From positions 1 through 64,000 of the forward strand of contig NZ_RJKQ01000004.1 of assembly GCF_003751845.1 (NCBI RefSeq): a stretch of 64,000 nucleotides of DNA, given 5' to 3'. Shown piece after piece: positions 34,529 through 46,940 of the stretch (position 1 is the stretch's first letter; each line of letters opens with the position of its first letter). Under the pieces are notes generated by a model, which was not told where the DNA came from, searched no databases, and saw only the letters and a list, made by a program, of their open reading frames with translations. The DNA comes from Enterobacter sp. BIGb0383 (GTDB lineage Bacteria; Pseudomonadota; Gammaproteobacteria; Enterobacterales; Enterobacteriaceae). The position numbers and the translations under genes are program-made.

Positions 34529-35117
34529 ATTTCACTTTGCTTTCCAGCGAGCTCAGGCTGCGATCCATATCATTCAGTCTCTGACTTAGCCTGTCGTTGC
34601 TGCTGCTCAGCTTATCGTTTTCGCGGCTTAACTCTTCCACCGACCTTTTCAGACCGTCCATTTCACGGCTGACGTTGCTGCTATTACTGCTGCCGCTGGA
34701 CGCTGTCTGGCTCTGCTGGCGCTTCACGTCATCCAGTGCACTTTTGAGCGACTGGTTCTCTCTTTTCAGATCGTCAATCTCTTTGCTAAGGTTTGCGCTA
34801 CTGTCTTTCAGGCCGGATGCTGCCTGATTCTGCTGAGTGCTGAGCTGGCGCTTCATTTCTTCGGCATTTCTTTGCACTTCGGCGAGTTCCCTCTTCAGCG
34901 TAGAGACCTCCTCCTGTGTTTTTTTGATTGCCGGGACTGAGATTGCTGAACTGATAGATAAATACGCGGTTCTGGCATTATTGTTGGCGCCGTCACTGAC
35001 AACGATCCCGTCACTCTGGCCTGAACCCTGACTCCATTCTACTTTTTCGGCATGGCTATACATTGAGGACGCCAGCGCCAGCAGTCCAACGGTAAACGCA
35101 GTTCTTCTGAACATCAT
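34527..35117 (-). CDS. Periplasmic coiled-coil protein of unknown function
   Basis: 196 residues from ATG 35117, with AGGAAG in front (a TTG at 35135 would add six residues). The signal peptide (MMFRRTAFTVGLLALASS...) ends SHA|EK near residue 23. A short globular stretch (~24-65) is followed by long heptad-rich coiled coil (~68-196), interrupted by Ser/Gln/Asn-rich linkers (QSQTASSGSSNSSN). No lipobox, membrane anchor or enzymatic motif is seen. It divides glmS from pstS, where E. coli carries fimbrial genes. Not recognised. An oligomeric envelope spacer or adaptor, like other small periplasmic coiled-coil proteins, is a guess from shape only. Confidence 0.8.
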   Translation of the reverse strand: MMFRRTAFTVGLLALASSMYSHAEKVEWSQGSGQSDGIVVSDGANNNARTAYLSISSAISVPAIKKTQEEVSTLKRELAEVQRNAEEMKRQLSTQQNQAASGLKDSSANLSKEIDDLKRENQSLKSALDDVKRQQSQTASSGSSNSSNVSREMDGLKRSVEELSRENDKLSSSNDRLSQRLNDMDRSLSSLESKVK

Positions 35118-35341
35118 GTTCTTCCTGATTAGCAAGTGATGGGATTACGTTAAGGGATAAAGCCTCTGAACAAACCAGATTTTAATCAATTATTTCTGCA
35201 TTTATTTATGACAAACCGTCATCTTCAGCTACTTTTTTCAGTGTCACAAAAATAAAATTTTACTGCAAAGCCATTGTCATAACGATTGTCATCTATTTGA
35301 CTTACAACGATTTTTATTGAAAATTTAAGATGAGATTATCG

Positions 35342-35392
35342 TTGTCATAAAACTGTAATAATTCGTACATTTATCTGTCACCAAAGTGTCCT
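35342..35392 (+). promoter_or_regulatory. Tandem Pho boxes of the pst promoter
   Basis: TTGTCAT-AAAA-CTGTAAT (35342-35359) and CTGTCAC-CAAA-GTGTCCT (35375-35392) each show the 11-base PhoB repeat and lie 57-107 bases before the pstS ATG. A weaker copy is at 35274-35292. Strong phosphate-starvation induction by PhoB is expected. The gap 35118-35341 shows no gene. Confidence 0.82.
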
Positions 35393-35448
35393 ACTTTGCT
35401 CAACGTAGCAACTCAAACAACGATTTACGAATCACTGCAGGAGACATT

Positions 35449-36489
35449 ATGAACGTTATGCGTACCACTGTCGCAACTGTTGTCGCCGCGACCTTATCTC
35501 TGAGTGCTTTTGCTGCTAACGCTGCAGCGAGCCTGACTGGCGCGGGTGCAACTTTCCCTGCGCCGGTGTATGCCAAATGGGCAGATACCTATCAGAAAGA
35601 AACTGGTAACAAAGTAAACTACCAGGGTATCGGCTCCTCCGGTGGTGTTAAACAGATTATCGCAAACACCGTTGATTTCGGTGCTTCTGATGCTCCGCTG
35701 TCTGACGAAAAACTGGCTCAGGAAGGCCTGTTCCAGTTCCCGACCGTGATCGGCGGGATCGTTCTGGCAGTGAATATTCCGGGTCTGAAATCTGGCGAGC
35801 TGGTGCTGGATGGCAAAACCCTCGGCGACATCTACCTCGGTAAAATCAAGAAGTGGGATGATGCGGCCATCACTAAACTGAACCCGGGCGTTAAGCTGCC
35901 TTCGCAGAACATCGCGGTTGTGCGTCGTGCTGACGGTTCCGGTACTTCCTTCGTCTTCACCAGCTACCTGGCGAAAGTGAACGAAGAGTGGAAATCTAAA
36001 GTCGGTTCCGGCTCTACTGTTAACTGGCCGACCGGTCTGGGCGGTAAAGGTAACGACGGTATCGCTGCGTTCGTACAGCGTCTGCCGGGCTCCATTGGCT
36101 ACGTTGAGTATGCCTATGCCAAGCAGAACAACCTGACCTACACCAAACTGAAGTCTGCTGACGGTAAAGACGTTAGCCCGACTGAAGAAAACTTTGCTAA
36201 CGCAACCAAAGACATCGACTGGAGCAAATCCTTCGCACAGGATCTGACCAACCAGAAAGGTGACAACGCGTGGCCGATTACTTCCACCACTTTCATCCTG
36301 GTTCACACCAAACAGGCTAAGCCGGAGCAGGGCGCTGAAGTGCTGAAGTTCTTCGACTGGGCTTACAAAAACGGTGGCCAACAGGCAAGCGATCTGGACT
36401 ACGCCAGCCTGCCGGCAAGCGTTGTTGAGCAGATTCGCGCTGGCTGGAAAGCTAACGTGAAAGACAGCAGCGGTAAAGCGGTCTACTAA
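35449..36489 (+). CDS. pstS: Periplasmic phosphate-binding protein PstS
   Basis: 346-residue precursor from ATG 35449 ([14 protein letters not shown]), with GGAG upstream. The signal peptide ends [15 protein letters not shown] near residue 25. Phosphate ligands are in [31 protein letters not shown] and RADGSGTSF. High-affinity phosphate capture for PstCAB. Same length as E. coli PstS. Confidence 0.98.
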   Translation: MNVMRTTVATVVAATLSLSAFAANAAASLTGAGATFPAPVYAKWADTYQKETGNKVNYQGIGSSGGVKQIIANTVDFGASDAPLSDEKLAQEGLFQFPTVIGGIVLAVNIPGLKSGELVLDGKTLGDIYLGKIKKWDDAAITKLNPGVKLPSQNIAVVRRADGSGTSFVFTSYLAKVNEEWKSKVGSGSTVNWPTGLGGKGNDGIAAFVQRLPGSIGYVEYAYAKQNNLTYTKLKSADGKDVSPTEENFANATKDIDWSKSFAQDLTNQKGDNAWPITSTTFILVHTKQAKPEQGAEVLKFFDWAYKNGGQQASDLDYASLPASVVEQIRAGWKANVKDSSGKAVY

Positions 36490-36525
36490 GCAGAATGTTG
36501 CTACCCTGACCTGATGGAAAGGGGC

Positions 36526-36551
36526 GGGGTGAGGCGGAAACGCCTCACCCC
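36526..36551 (+). repeat. pstS-pstC intercistronic hairpin
   Basis: Perfect 11-base stem GGGGTGAGGCG with a GAAA tetraloop, no T run. Probably stabilises the pstS message or attenuates pstC, giving excess binding protein. Confidence 0.75.
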
Positions 36552-36639
36552 AAACTTTCTCTCCGGTAGAGAGAATAAAAAGCTAACTACCTGAAAAACG
36601 ATTAATATGCTCGCTTTCAGGTCCAAACTTAAAGAGTGA

Positions 36640-39315
<2,676 letters not shown>

Positions 39316-39328
39316 TCAGGAGTGCGCA

Positions 39329-40054
39329 ATGGACAGTCTTAACCTTAACAAACATATTTCCGGCCAGTTCAATGCTGAACTGGAGCATATTCGCACTCAG
39401 GTCATGACCATGGGCGGGCTGGTGGAGCAGCAGTTATCTGATGCGATCACCGCGATGCATAATCAGGATGGCGAGCTGGCGAAGCGCGTTATCGACGGCG
39501 ACAAGCAGGTCAATATGATGGAAGTTGCCATCGATGAAGCCTGCGTGCGGATTATCGCCAAGCGTCAGCCGACGGCAAGCGACCTGCGTCTGGTGATGGC
39601 GATTATCAAAACCATCTCCGAGCTGGAGCGTATTGGTGACGTGGCGGATAAAATCTGCCGCACGGCGCTGGAGAAATTCTCCCAGCAGCACCAGCCGCTG
39701 CTGGTAAGCCTGGAGTCGCTGGGCCGTCACACCGTGCAGATGCTGCACGATGTGCTGGACGCGTTTGCCCGGATGGATCTCGACGAAGCGGTGCGTATCT
39801 ATCGTGAAGACAAGAAAGTGGACCAGGAGTACGAAGGCATTGTACGTCAGCTGATGACCTACATGATGGAAGACTCCCGCACGATCCCGAGCGTACTGAC
39901 CGCGCTGTTCTGCGCCCGTTCTATCGAGCGTATCGGCGACCGCTGCCAGAATATCTGCGAGTTTATTTTCTACTTCGTGAAGGGGCAGGATTTCCGTCAC
40001 GTTGGCGGTGATGAGCTGGATAAACTGCTCGCCGGTAAAGATCCGAAAGAGTGA
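39329..40054 (+). CDS. phoU: Phosphate signalling protein PhoU
   Basis: 241 residues from ATG 39329 with CAGGAG upstream. Two three-helix repeats with metal-binding motifs ([12 protein letters not shown] and [13 protein letters not shown]). Connects PstSCAB to the PhoR kinase and keeps the Pho regulon off under phosphate sufficiency. Confidence 0.98.
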   Translation: MDSLNLNKHISGQFNAELEHIRTQVMTMGGLVEQQLSDAITAMHNQDGELAKRVIDGDKQVNMMEVAIDEACVRIIAKRQPTASDLRLVMAIIKTISELERIGDVADKICRTALEKFSQQHQPLLVSLESLGRHTVQMLHDVLDAFARMDLDEAVRIYREDKKVDQEYEGIVRQLMTYMMEDSRTIPSVLTALFCARSIERIGDRCQNICEFIFYFVKGQDFRHVGGDELDKLLAGKDPKE

Positions 40055-40059
40055 TACAG

Positions 40060-40091
40060 AAAGGCCGGATACGATTCCGGCCTTATTTTTT
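40060..40091 (+). terminator. pst-phoU operon terminator
   Basis: AAGGCCGGA pairs with TCCGGCCTT, loop TACGAT, followed by ATTTTTT. Overlaps the last codon of the convergent yieH. Confidence 0.9.
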
Positions 40092-40755
40092 AGCGGGTAA
40101 TATTCCACCCGCGTTGACGCCACAGCTCAGGCAGCGCTGCCAGATCCGTAAAGGTGGTCACTTTTGGGTGATCGAGCGGCTGATTGTGTGGGTCGGCACA
40201 GAAGTAGTACACCTCCATTCCTGCAGCAATTCCCGACTGCGCCCCCGCTGAAGAGTCATCGACCAGAATGCAGTTTTCCGGATTCACGTTCATCGCTTTC
40301 GCCGCGTGGAACATCAGGGCCGGGTCCGGCTTCCAGCGCTGGATATCGTAGCCGCTAAACAGTTTTTCCGGGAAGTGGTGCAGCATGCCGGTTTTGCCCA
40401 GAGAGTGCTGCATTTTGCTGACCGGACCGTTCGATACCACGCACATCGGCACACTCAGCGCATCCAGCAGCGCATTCGCGCCGGCAATCACCTGCAGTTC
40501 GCTGTCGAACAGACGTGCGACCTCAGCGCGAAAAACAGGTTCCAGATCGGTTTTGGCCAGATTAACCCCGTGATCGGCGTTAATCATATCGATGATCTCG
40601 TAGAGCTTAACGCCCTTAAACCGCTTAAAGACGGTTTCCAGATCCAGCGTGATGCCATATTCCGCGAACATATGGACGTAGGCGCGTGAACAGATGACTT
40701 CGCTGTCGACCAGCGTGCCATCACAGTCAAAAAATACCGCTTCAATGTGGGACAT
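40090..40755 (-). CDS. yieH: HAD-family phosphatase YieH
   Basis: 221 residues from ATG 40755 (AGGGGAAAGTG upstream). HAD motif I DCDGTLVDSE (~9-18), motif II VVSNGP, motif III/IV KPDPALMF and VDDSSAG. E. coli YieH hydrolyses 6-phosphogluconate in vitro. Convergent with phoU; divergent from adeP. Confidence 0.93.
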   Translation of the reverse strand: MSHIEAVFFDCDGTLVDSEVICSRAYVHMFAEYGITLDLETVFKRFKGVKLYEIIDMINADHGVNLAKTDLEPVFRAEVARLFDSELQVIAGANALLDALSVPMCVVSNGPVSKMQHSLGKTGMLHHFPEKLFSGYDIQRWKPDPALMFHAAKAMNVNPENCILVDDSSAGAQSGIAAGMEVYYFCADPHNQPLDHPKVTTFTDLAALPELWRQRGWNITR

Positions 40756-40800
40756 CACTTTCCCCTGCTAGTTTATCGTTTACGTAATACAATTTTCCGC

Positions 40801-40816
40801 ACGCAATCGTTGCCGT
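40801..40816. promoter_or_regulatory. PurR-box-like operator before adeP
   Basis: ACGCAATCGTTGCCGT agrees with the PurR consensus ACGCAAACGTTTGCGT at 13 of 16 positions. It is located 104 bases upstream of the adenine permease gene, a logical PurR target. Confidence 0.6.
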
Positions 40817-40919
40817 ATAAGCAAATTCAATGAAAAAAAGTATGCGACAACCGTCAATAGTGCCTCATTTTGGTATAGGATAGCGACGAATTTTCCCTCC
40901 TATTGTTTGGAAACAGAGA

Positions 40920-42257
40920 ATGAGCCAACAGCACAATACCCAGGCCTCAAACCCGGGATTGCTTGAACGCGTGTTTAAACTGCGTGATCACGGCACAACG
41001 GCACGCACCGAAGTGATCGCCGGTTTCACCACTTTTTTAACGATGGTTTACATCGTTTTTGTTAACCCGCAAATTCTTGGCGCGGCGGGAATGGACACCA
41101 GCGCGGTCTTTGTGACCACCTGTCTGATCGCCGCGTTCGGTAGCATTTTAATGGGTCTGTTCGCCAATCTGCCGGTTGCACTGGCACCGGCTATGGGTCT
41201 GAACGCCTTCTTCGCCTTTGTGGTCGTTGGGGCGATGGGTCTGCCGTGGCAGATCGGGATGGGTGCCATCTTCTGGGGCGCCGTTGGCCTGCTGCTGCTG
41301 ACGATTTTCCGCGTCCGCTACTGGATGATTGCCAATATTCCGATGAGCCTGCGCGTGGGCATTACCAGCGGTATTGGCCTGTTTATCGGAATGATGGGGC
41401 TGAAAAACGCCGGTATTATTGTCGCAAACCCGGAAACCCTGGTCACTATCGGTAACCTGACCTCGCACAGCGTCCTGCTGGGCGCGCTGGGCTTCTTTAT
41501 CATCGCTATTCTGGCATCCCGCAATATTCATGCTGCGGTGCTGGTGTCGATTATCGTGACCACCCTGCTGGGCTGGCTGATGGGCGACGTGCAGTATCAC
41601 GGTATTGTTTCTGCGCCGCCGAGCGTCACCAGCGTGGTCGGTCAGGTTGACCTTGCCGGTTCCTTTAACCTGGGCCTGGCGGGCGTGATTTTCTCCTTTA
41701 TGCTGGTCAACCTTTTTGACTCCTCCGGCACCCTGATTGGCGTGACCGATAAAGCCGGTCTGGCCGATGAGAAAGGCAAATTCCCGCGCATGAAGCAGGC
41801 GCTGTACGTGGACAGCATTTCCTCGGTAGCCGGTTCCTTTATTGGTACCTCTTCCGTGACGGCCTATATCGAGTCCTCTTCCGGCGTTTCCGTGGGTGGC
41901 CGTACCGGCCTGACGGCCATCGTAGTGGGCCTGCTGTTCCTGCTGGTGATCTTCCTGTCGCCGCTGGCCGGGATGGTGCCGCCGTATGCCGCTGCGGGCG
42001 CGCTGATTTACGTTGGCGTACTGATGACCTCCAGCCTGGCACGCGTGAAGTGGGACGACCTCACTGAATCCGTACCGGCCTTTATCACCGCCGTGATGAT
42101 GCCGTTCAGCTTCTCCATTACTGAAGGGATCGCCCTGGGCTTTATCTCTTACTGTGTGATGAAGTTGGGTACCGGCCGTGTGCGTGAAATCAGCCCGTGC
42201 GTGGTTGTGGTGGCGCTGCTGTTCGTACTGAAGATTGTGTTTATCGACGCCCACTAA
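40920..42257 (+). CDS. adeP: High-affinity adenine permease AdeP (YieG)
   Basis: 445-residue polytopic inner-membrane transporter of the AzgA branch of the NCS2 nucleobase family. The family signature ALAPAMGLNAFFAF is near residue 82 and the second-repeat motif (GTSSVTAYIESSSGVSVGGRTGL) near 315. Imports adenine by proton symport. Same length as E. coli AdeP. GGAAACAGAGA precedes the ATG. Confidence 0.95.
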   Translation: MSQQHNTQASNPGLLERVFKLRDHGTTARTEVIAGFTTFLTMVYIVFVNPQILGAAGMDTSAVFVTTCLIAAFGSILMGLFANLPVALAPAMGLNAFFAFVVVGAMGLPWQIGMGAIFWGAVGLLLLTIFRVRYWMIANIPMSLRVGITSGIGLFIGMMGLKNAGIIVANPETLVTIGNLTSHSVLLGALGFFIIAILASRNIHAAVLVSIIVTTLLGWLMGDVQYHGIVSAPPSVTSVVGQVDLAGSFNLGLAGVIFSFMLVNLFDSSGTLIGVTDKAGLADEKGKFPRMKQALYVDSISSVAGSFIGTSSVTAYIESSSGVSVGGRTGLTAIVVGLLFLLVIFLSPLAGMVPPYAAAGALIYVGVLMTSSLARVKWDDLTESVPAFITAVMMPFSFSITEGIALGFISYCVMKLGTGRVREISPCVVVVALLFVLKIVFIDAH

Positions 42258-42266
42258 GCGTCAAAC

Positions 42267-42293
42267 TGCCCTGGCGTATTACGTCAGGGCAGG
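42267..42293. terminator. Hairpin between convergent adeP and yieE
   Basis: CTGCCCTG pairs with CAGGGCAG around an 11-base loop that can itself pair (GCGTATTACGT). No clear T run, so termination strength is uncertain. Confidence 0.55.
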
Positions 42294-42327
42294 CTTCCCC
42301 CACCGGACTCTTTTCACCGCGTCCGAA

Positions 42328-43077
42328 TCAGTTGAGCGTAAATCCTTTTTCCGTTGGCAGGCTGGTAAAGCGCATCAGGCGTCCGGCAGGTTCATTAATG
42401 CGAGAATGGGCATCGGGCAGGCTCGTCCAGCCGTGCAGGCTATCATATTCCCAGATTTTCAGGCGTTCGATGGCCGGGCTGACGGCGACGGACCAGACCA
42501 GGACGTCTTCTGCATCACAGATCGCTTCGATGGGCGCCGGGGTGGCAAGGCGCAAACGTCCCGCGCCGGGCTGTAGCTGCAGAAATGCCGGGTCGGTGTT
42601 ATGCAGATTGCCGCTCAGCTTCAGGACGCTACGACGCAGGGTCGTCATCTGGGAGCGGGCTTCGTTGGGATCGTTCTGGTTATTGATCCACAGGGTTTCG
42701 TTGCTGGAAAACGTCGGTTTCTCCGTGACGCGGGGCAGCTGAAAACCATGGCTGGCGCGCTGAAGCTCCATATCCAGGCCGCATTCACCTTCGGTGGTCA
42801 GGGCGACGCCGACCATATTGCCCGTGTACGTCAGTGAAAAGCGCGGCAGAAGTTCATCCTTAAAGCGCGGTCTACCATCAGGCAGAGTGATGATTTCCGG
42901 CAGCGTTCCGATACCGTAAAGCATAAACATCAGCTCGGCCAGCAGCGTTCTGGAAGCCAGAAAACGAATGCGTCGATGTTCGGGCAGACGGTTTGCCTCG
43001 CTGTGACAAGGGTCCGATAGCCTCAGAGGAATGAGATGGTCGTGCTTAAGGATCCCTCTTGCAAAATGCGTTGCCAT
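42328..43077 (-). CDS. yieE: 4'-phosphopantetheinyl transferase superfamily protein YieE
   Basis: 249 residues from ATG 43077 (GGAG upstream), the E. coli YieE length. The phosphopantetheinyl transferase Mg2+ motif is present as GECGLDMELQ (~103), and the fold-wide FLASRTLLAELM segment precedes it. The usual C-terminal W-x-x-KEA-x-K motif is not obvious (RRSVLKLSG), so activity and carrier-protein partner are uncertain. E. coli has yieF (chrR) between yieE and adeP; it is absent here. Convergent with adeP. Confidence 0.9.
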   Translation of the reverse strand: MATHFARGILKHDHLIPLRLSDPCHSEANRLPEHRRIRFLASRTLLAELMFMLYGIGTLPEIITLPDGRPRFKDELLPRFSLTYTGNMVGVALTTEGECGLDMELQRASHGFQLPRVTEKPTFSSNETLWINNQNDPNEARSQMTTLRRSVLKLSGNLHNTDPAFLQLQPGAGRLRLATPAPIEAICDAEDVLVWSVAVSPAIERLKIWEYDSLHGWTSLPDAHSRINEPAGRLMRFTSLPTEKGFTLN

Positions 43078-43339
43078 TTTTCGCTCCGTGATAATGGTCA
43101 ATGATAAATAAAGGCGGTAAATATATTATCGCTCAATATGCGTAGTTTTTAATCCGTAAATGCGTAAATGAGAAGACCTTAAGTGGGTTTTTTACATTTC
43201 CTTTGATGTAACATCAGGGTTGTTTACGAATCAGCTCCCCGATCGCGGGTATTCTGCCCACTTCTTATACCGCCACCCACCGTACCCTTTTTTCTACCTA
43301 ATGTCTTTGTTGTTGAAATTCTCAATAATCTTTTAAAAC
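43078..43339. other. Non-coding gap upstream of the sit control region
   Basis: AT-rich and without a supported ORF. It should contain the yieE promoter on the minus strand. A short inverted element around 43240-43262 is not distinctive. Confidence 0.5.
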
Positions 43340-43392
43340 GATAATCATTTTCATTTAGATATAGCTTGTGCTATATAAATTAGCATGAGCTA
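43340..43392 (+). promoter_or_regulatory. sit promoter with Fur box and two MntR boxes
   Basis: Fur box GATAATCATTTTCATTT at 43340-43356. Palindrome ATATAGC-TTGT-GCTATAT at 43359-43376 has the MntR form (CATAGC-N4-GCTATG). A second, weaker copy TAGC-ATGA-GCTA is at 43381-43392. The arrangement implies dual iron and manganese repression of sitABCD. Confidence 0.78.
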
Positions 43393-43431
43393 TATTTGAA
43401 GTAATTTTAATCATCTTATGGAGAAACCGGC

Positions 43432-44337
43432 ATGCTCCTGAAAACCAAAAAACTGATCCTGCTGGCCTGCGCGCTGTCGGCGATGACGACTTCCGCCTGG
43501 GCTGAACAAAAGTTCAAAGTGGTCACCACCTTTACGGTCATTGCCGATATGGCAAAAAACGTGGCGGGTGATGCGGCAGAGGTGACCTCGATCACCCGCG
43601 CCGGGGCAGAGATTCATGAGTACCAGCCGACGCCGGGGGATATTAAACGCGCCCAGGGTGCGCAGCTTATTCTCTCCAACGGTATGAACCTGGAACTGTG
43701 GTTCCAGCGCTTCTACCAGCATCTGAAAGGGGTGCCGGAAGTGGTGGTGACCACCGGGATTACGCCGATGGGCATCAGCGAAGGGCCCTATAACGGCAAG
43801 CCTAATCCCCATGCCTGGATGTCGCCGGATAACGCCCTGATCTACGTTGATAATATCCGCGATGCGCTGGTGAAGTACGATCCGGCCAATGCCGCTACCT
43901 ATCAGCGTAATGCCGAAACCTATAAGCAGCAAATTACCGCAGCTATTGCACCGATCCGCGATGAACTGGCCGCTATCCCGCAGGAAAAACGCTGGATAGT
44001 CACCAGCGAAGGCGCTTTCTCCTATCTGGCCCGCGACTTTGGCCTGCGCGAACTCTATCTGTGGCCGATTAACGCCGATCAGCAGGGAACGCCGCAGCAG
44101 GTGCGTAAGGTTATCGATAAGGTGAAGCAGGACAAGATTCCGGCCATCTTCAGTGAGAGCACCGTTTCAGACAAACCGGCCCGCCAGGTGGCGCGTGAAA
44201 CGGGCGCGCATTACGGCGGCGTACTCTACGTCGACTCCCTCAGTGCGGAAAAAGGCCCGGTTCCCACCTATATTGATCTCTTGAAGGTCACGACGCGCAC
44301 CCTGGTGCAGGGTATCAATGACGGGTTGAAGGAGTGA
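43432..44337 (+). CDS. sitA: Manganese/iron ABC transporter binding protein SitA
   Basis: 301-residue precursor. The signal peptide ends SAWA|EQ at residue 24. Cluster 9 (ZnuA-like) metal-binding fold with ligands H62 ([13 protein letters not shown]) and H127 (KPNPHAWM) plus later Glu ([10 protein letters not shown]) and Asp. Strongly similar to Salmonella SitA. Binds Mn2+ (and Fe2+) in the periplasm and hands it to SitCD. Five bases before sitB. Confidence 0.94.
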   Translation: MLLKTKKLILLACALSAMTTSAWAEQKFKVVTTFTVIADMAKNVAGDAAEVTSITRAGAEIHEYQPTPGDIKRAQGAQLILSNGMNLELWFQRFYQHLKGVPEVVVTTGITPMGISEGPYNGKPNPHAWMSPDNALIYVDNIRDALVKYDPANAATYQRNAETYKQQITAAIAPIRDELAAIPQEKRWIVTSEGAFSYLARDFGLRELYLWPINADQQGTPQQVRKVIDKVKQDKIPAIFSESTVSDKPARQVARETGAHYGGVLYVDSLSAEKGPVPTYIDLLKVTTRTLVQGINDGLKE

Positions 44338-44341
44338 GGCC

Positions 44342-45184
44342 ATGACCATAGCGCAGCAGTCTGAAGAACGACGCCCGGCCATTGATGTCAGGGAGGTCGG
44401 CGTCACCTACCGTAACGGACATACCGCACTGCGCGATGCCAGCTTTCAGGTACCTGGCGGCTCGATTGCTGCGCTGGTGGGCGTGAACGGCTCCGGGAAA
44501 TCGACCCTGTTTAAGGCGATTATGGGCTTTGTTCGCCTCTCTTCCGGGACGATTTCTATTCTCGATATGTCGGTTCGTCAGGCGCTGCGGCAAAACCGCG
44601 TGGCCTATGTTCCCCAGGCGGAAGAGGTGGACTGGTCATTCCCGGTGCTGGTGGAAGATGTGGTGATGATGGGCCGCTATGGCCATATGGGCATGCTGCG
44701 TCGGCCAAAGGAGAAGGACCACCAGATCGTCACCGATGCGCTGGAGCGGGTCAATATGCTGGAGTACCGCCACCGGCAAATCGGCGAGCTCTCCGGTGGG
44801 CAGAAAAAACGCGTCTTTCTGGCGCGGGCCATTGCCCAGCAGGGGCAGGTGATCCTGCTGGATGAGCCCTTTACCGGTGTGGATGTGCAGACCGAGGCTA
44901 AAATTATTAGCCTGCTGGCGGAGCTGCGCGATGAAGGGAAAACCATGCTGGTATCGACCCACAATCTCGGATCGGTCACCGAATTCTGCGACTACACGGT
45001 GATGGTGAAAGGCACCGTGCTGGCCAGCGGTCCGACGGAAACCACCTTTACCGCCCAGAATCTGGAGAAGGCGTTTAGCGGCGTCCTGCGTCGCGTGGTG
45101 CTGAGCGGTTCGGAAGAGCACATCATCACCGATGATGAACGGCCGTTTATCTCTCACCGTCCTGCGCCGCGGAGCGAATCATGA
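44342..45184 (+). CDS. sitB: Manganese/iron ABC transporter ATPase SitB
   Basis: 280 residues. Walker [10 protein letters not shown] (~46-54), signature LSGGQKKR, Walker [13 protein letters not shown], switch His in STHNL. Overlaps sitC (ATGA). Energises metal import. Confidence 0.94.
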   Translation: MTIAQQSEERRPAIDVREVGVTYRNGHTALRDASFQVPGGSIAALVGVNGSGKSTLFKAIMGFVRLSSGTISILDMSVRQALRQNRVAYVPQAEEVDWSFPVLVEDVVMMGRYGHMGMLRRPKEKDHQIVTDALERVNMLEYRHRQIGELSGGQKKRVFLARAIAQQGQVILLDEPFTGVDVQTEAKIISLLAELRDEGKTMLVSTHNLGSVTEFCDYTVMVKGTVLASGPTETTFTAQNLEKAFSGVLRRVVLSGSEEHIITDDERPFISHRPAPRSES

Positions 45185-46041
45185 TGAGCTGGCTGCTGGA
45201 GCCGTTCGGCTATCAGTACATGCTTAACGCCATGTGGGTCTCCGCGATGGTCGGCGGTCTGTGTGCGTTTTTATCCTGCTACCTGATGCTGAAAGGCTGG
45301 TCCCTGATTGGCGATGCGCTCTCGCACTCCATTGTGCCGGGTGTCGCCGGAGCCTATATGCTGGGCCTGCCGTTTGCGCTGGGAGCGTTTCTCTCCGGTG
45401 GCCTGGCGGCGGGCAGCATGCTGTTTCTGAACCAGCGAACCCGGCTAAAAGAGGATGCCATTATCGGCCTGATCTTCTCCTCTTTCTTTGGCCTGGGGCT
45501 GTTTATGGTCTCACTGAACCCGACCTCGGTAAATATTCAGACCATCGTGCTGGGCAATATTCTGGCGATTGCGCCGGAGGATATTATCCAGCTGACGGTG
45601 ATAGGCGTGGTGTCCATTGCGCTGCTGCTGTTGAAATGGAAAGACCTGATGGTGTGCTTCTTTGACGAGAACCACGCCCGCGCCATTGGCCTGCGTCCTG
45701 AGCGCTTAAAAGTGCTGTTCTTCACCCTGCTGGCGGTATCGACGGTGGCGGCATTGCAGACCGTTGGCGCGTTTCTGGTGATCTGCCTGGTGGTGACGCC
45801 GGGGGCAACGGCCTGGCTGCTGACCGATCGCTTTCCGCGCCTGCTGATGATCGCCGTGGCGATCGGCAGCATCACCAGTTTTGTCGGGGCGTGGGCCAGC
45901 TATTATCTCGACGGTGCGACCGGCGGCATTATTGTCGTCGCCCAGACGCTGCTATTCCTGGTGGCGTTTGTCTTTGCGCCTAAGCACGGCATCCTGGCGA
46001 ACCGCCGACGCGCCCGCCTGGCCGCTCAGGAGGCATTATGA
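45181..46041 (+). CDS. sitC: Manganese/iron ABC transporter permease SitC
   Basis: 286-residue ABC-3 family permease with about eight hydrophobic segments, including the conserved [14 protein letters not shown] segment. Overlaps both neighbours by four bases. Confidence 0.93.
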   Translation: MMSWLLEPFGYQYMLNAMWVSAMVGGLCAFLSCYLMLKGWSLIGDALSHSIVPGVAGAYMLGLPFALGAFLSGGLAAGSMLFLNQRTRLKEDAIIGLIFSSFFGLGLFMVSLNPTSVNIQTIVLGNILAIAPEDIIQLTVIGVVSIALLLLKWKDLMVCFFDENHARAIGLRPERLKVLFFTLLAVSTVAALQTVGAFLVICLVVTPGATAWLLTDRFPRLLMIAVAIGSITSFVGAWASYYLDGATGGIIVVAQTLLFLVAFVFAPKHGILANRRRARLAAQEAL

Positions 46042-46883
46042 TTGAACTCCTTCTGGAACCCCTGCAGTTCGGGTTTATGAACAACGGATTGCTGATCTCG
46101 CTGATTGTTTCCATCCCCTGTGCGCTGCTCTCGGTCTTCCTGGTGCTGAAGGGCTGGGCGCTGATGGGCGATGCTATGAGCCATGCGGTTTTCCCTGGCG
46201 TGGTGCTGGCCTGGATGGTCGGCGCGCCGCTGGCGGTCGGGGCCTTTATCGCCGGGCTATTTTGCGCGGTGGCCAGCGGCTATATCAAAGATAACAGCCG
46301 CATTAAGCAGGATACGGTGATGGGGATTGTCTTCTCCGGCATGTTTGGCGCGGGGCTGATCCTCTATATCGCCGTGCAGCCGGAAGTGCATCTCGACCAT
46401 ATTCTGTTTGGCGATATGCTCGGGGTAAACGGCAGCGATATTCTGCAGACGGCGATTATCTCTGCGCTGGTGATTCTGGTGCTGCTGGTGAAATGGCGTG
46501 ATTTCCTGCTCTACTGCTTCGATGCCCACCAGGCCAGAGCCTGCGGTCTGAATACGGGATTCCTGCACTATGGCCTGCTCTGTATGGTGGCGCTGACCAT
46601 TGTGGCGACGCTGAAATCCGTGGGGATTATCCTCTCGATTTCCCTGCTGATTGCGCCTGGTGCGATTGCCGTGCTGCTGACCCGCCGTTTCCATCTGGCG
46701 CTGATCCTCGCGGCCTGCCTGTCTGCGGTGATCTCGGTGAGTGGGGTCTGGCTGTCGTTCTTTATTGATAGCGCGCCCGCGCCGACGATTGTACTGCTGT
46801 TTACGCTGGTGTTTATCGCTGCCTTTATCTATTCCTCCCTTCAGGAGAGGCGTATGGAGCGACGACGGCTGGCGGCGGAATAG
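46038..46883 (+). CDS. sitD: Manganese/iron ABC transporter permease SitD
   Basis: 281-residue second ABC-3 permease, paralogous to SitC (ALMGDAMSHAVFPG). Ends the sit operon; terminated at 46898-46927. Confidence 0.93.
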   Translation: MIELLLEPLQFGFMNNGLLISLIVSIPCALLSVFLVLKGWALMGDAMSHAVFPGVVLAWMVGAPLAVGAFIAGLFCAVASGYIKDNSRIKQDTVMGIVFSGMFGAGLILYIAVQPEVHLDHILFGDMLGVNGSDILQTAIISALVILVLLVKWRDFLLYCFDAHQARACGLNTGFLHYGLLCMVALTIVATLKSVGIILSISLLIAPGAIAVLLTRRFHLALILAACLSAVISVSGVWLSFFIDSAPAPTIVLLFTLVFIAAFIYSSLQERRMERRRLAAE

Positions 46884-46897
46884 GATGTTATGACAGG

Positions 46898-46927
46898 AAA
46901 GCTCTCCCAAACGCCGGGAGAGCTTTT
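46898..46927. terminator. Terminator between sitD and the convergent siderophore receptor
   Basis: AAAGCTCTCCC pairs with GGGAGAGCTTT and is followed by T on the plus strand. Its stem is the same sequence as the terminator at 51669-51699 on the far side of the receptor pair. Confidence 0.85.
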
Positions 46928-46940
46928 TAACGCGGTGAGA

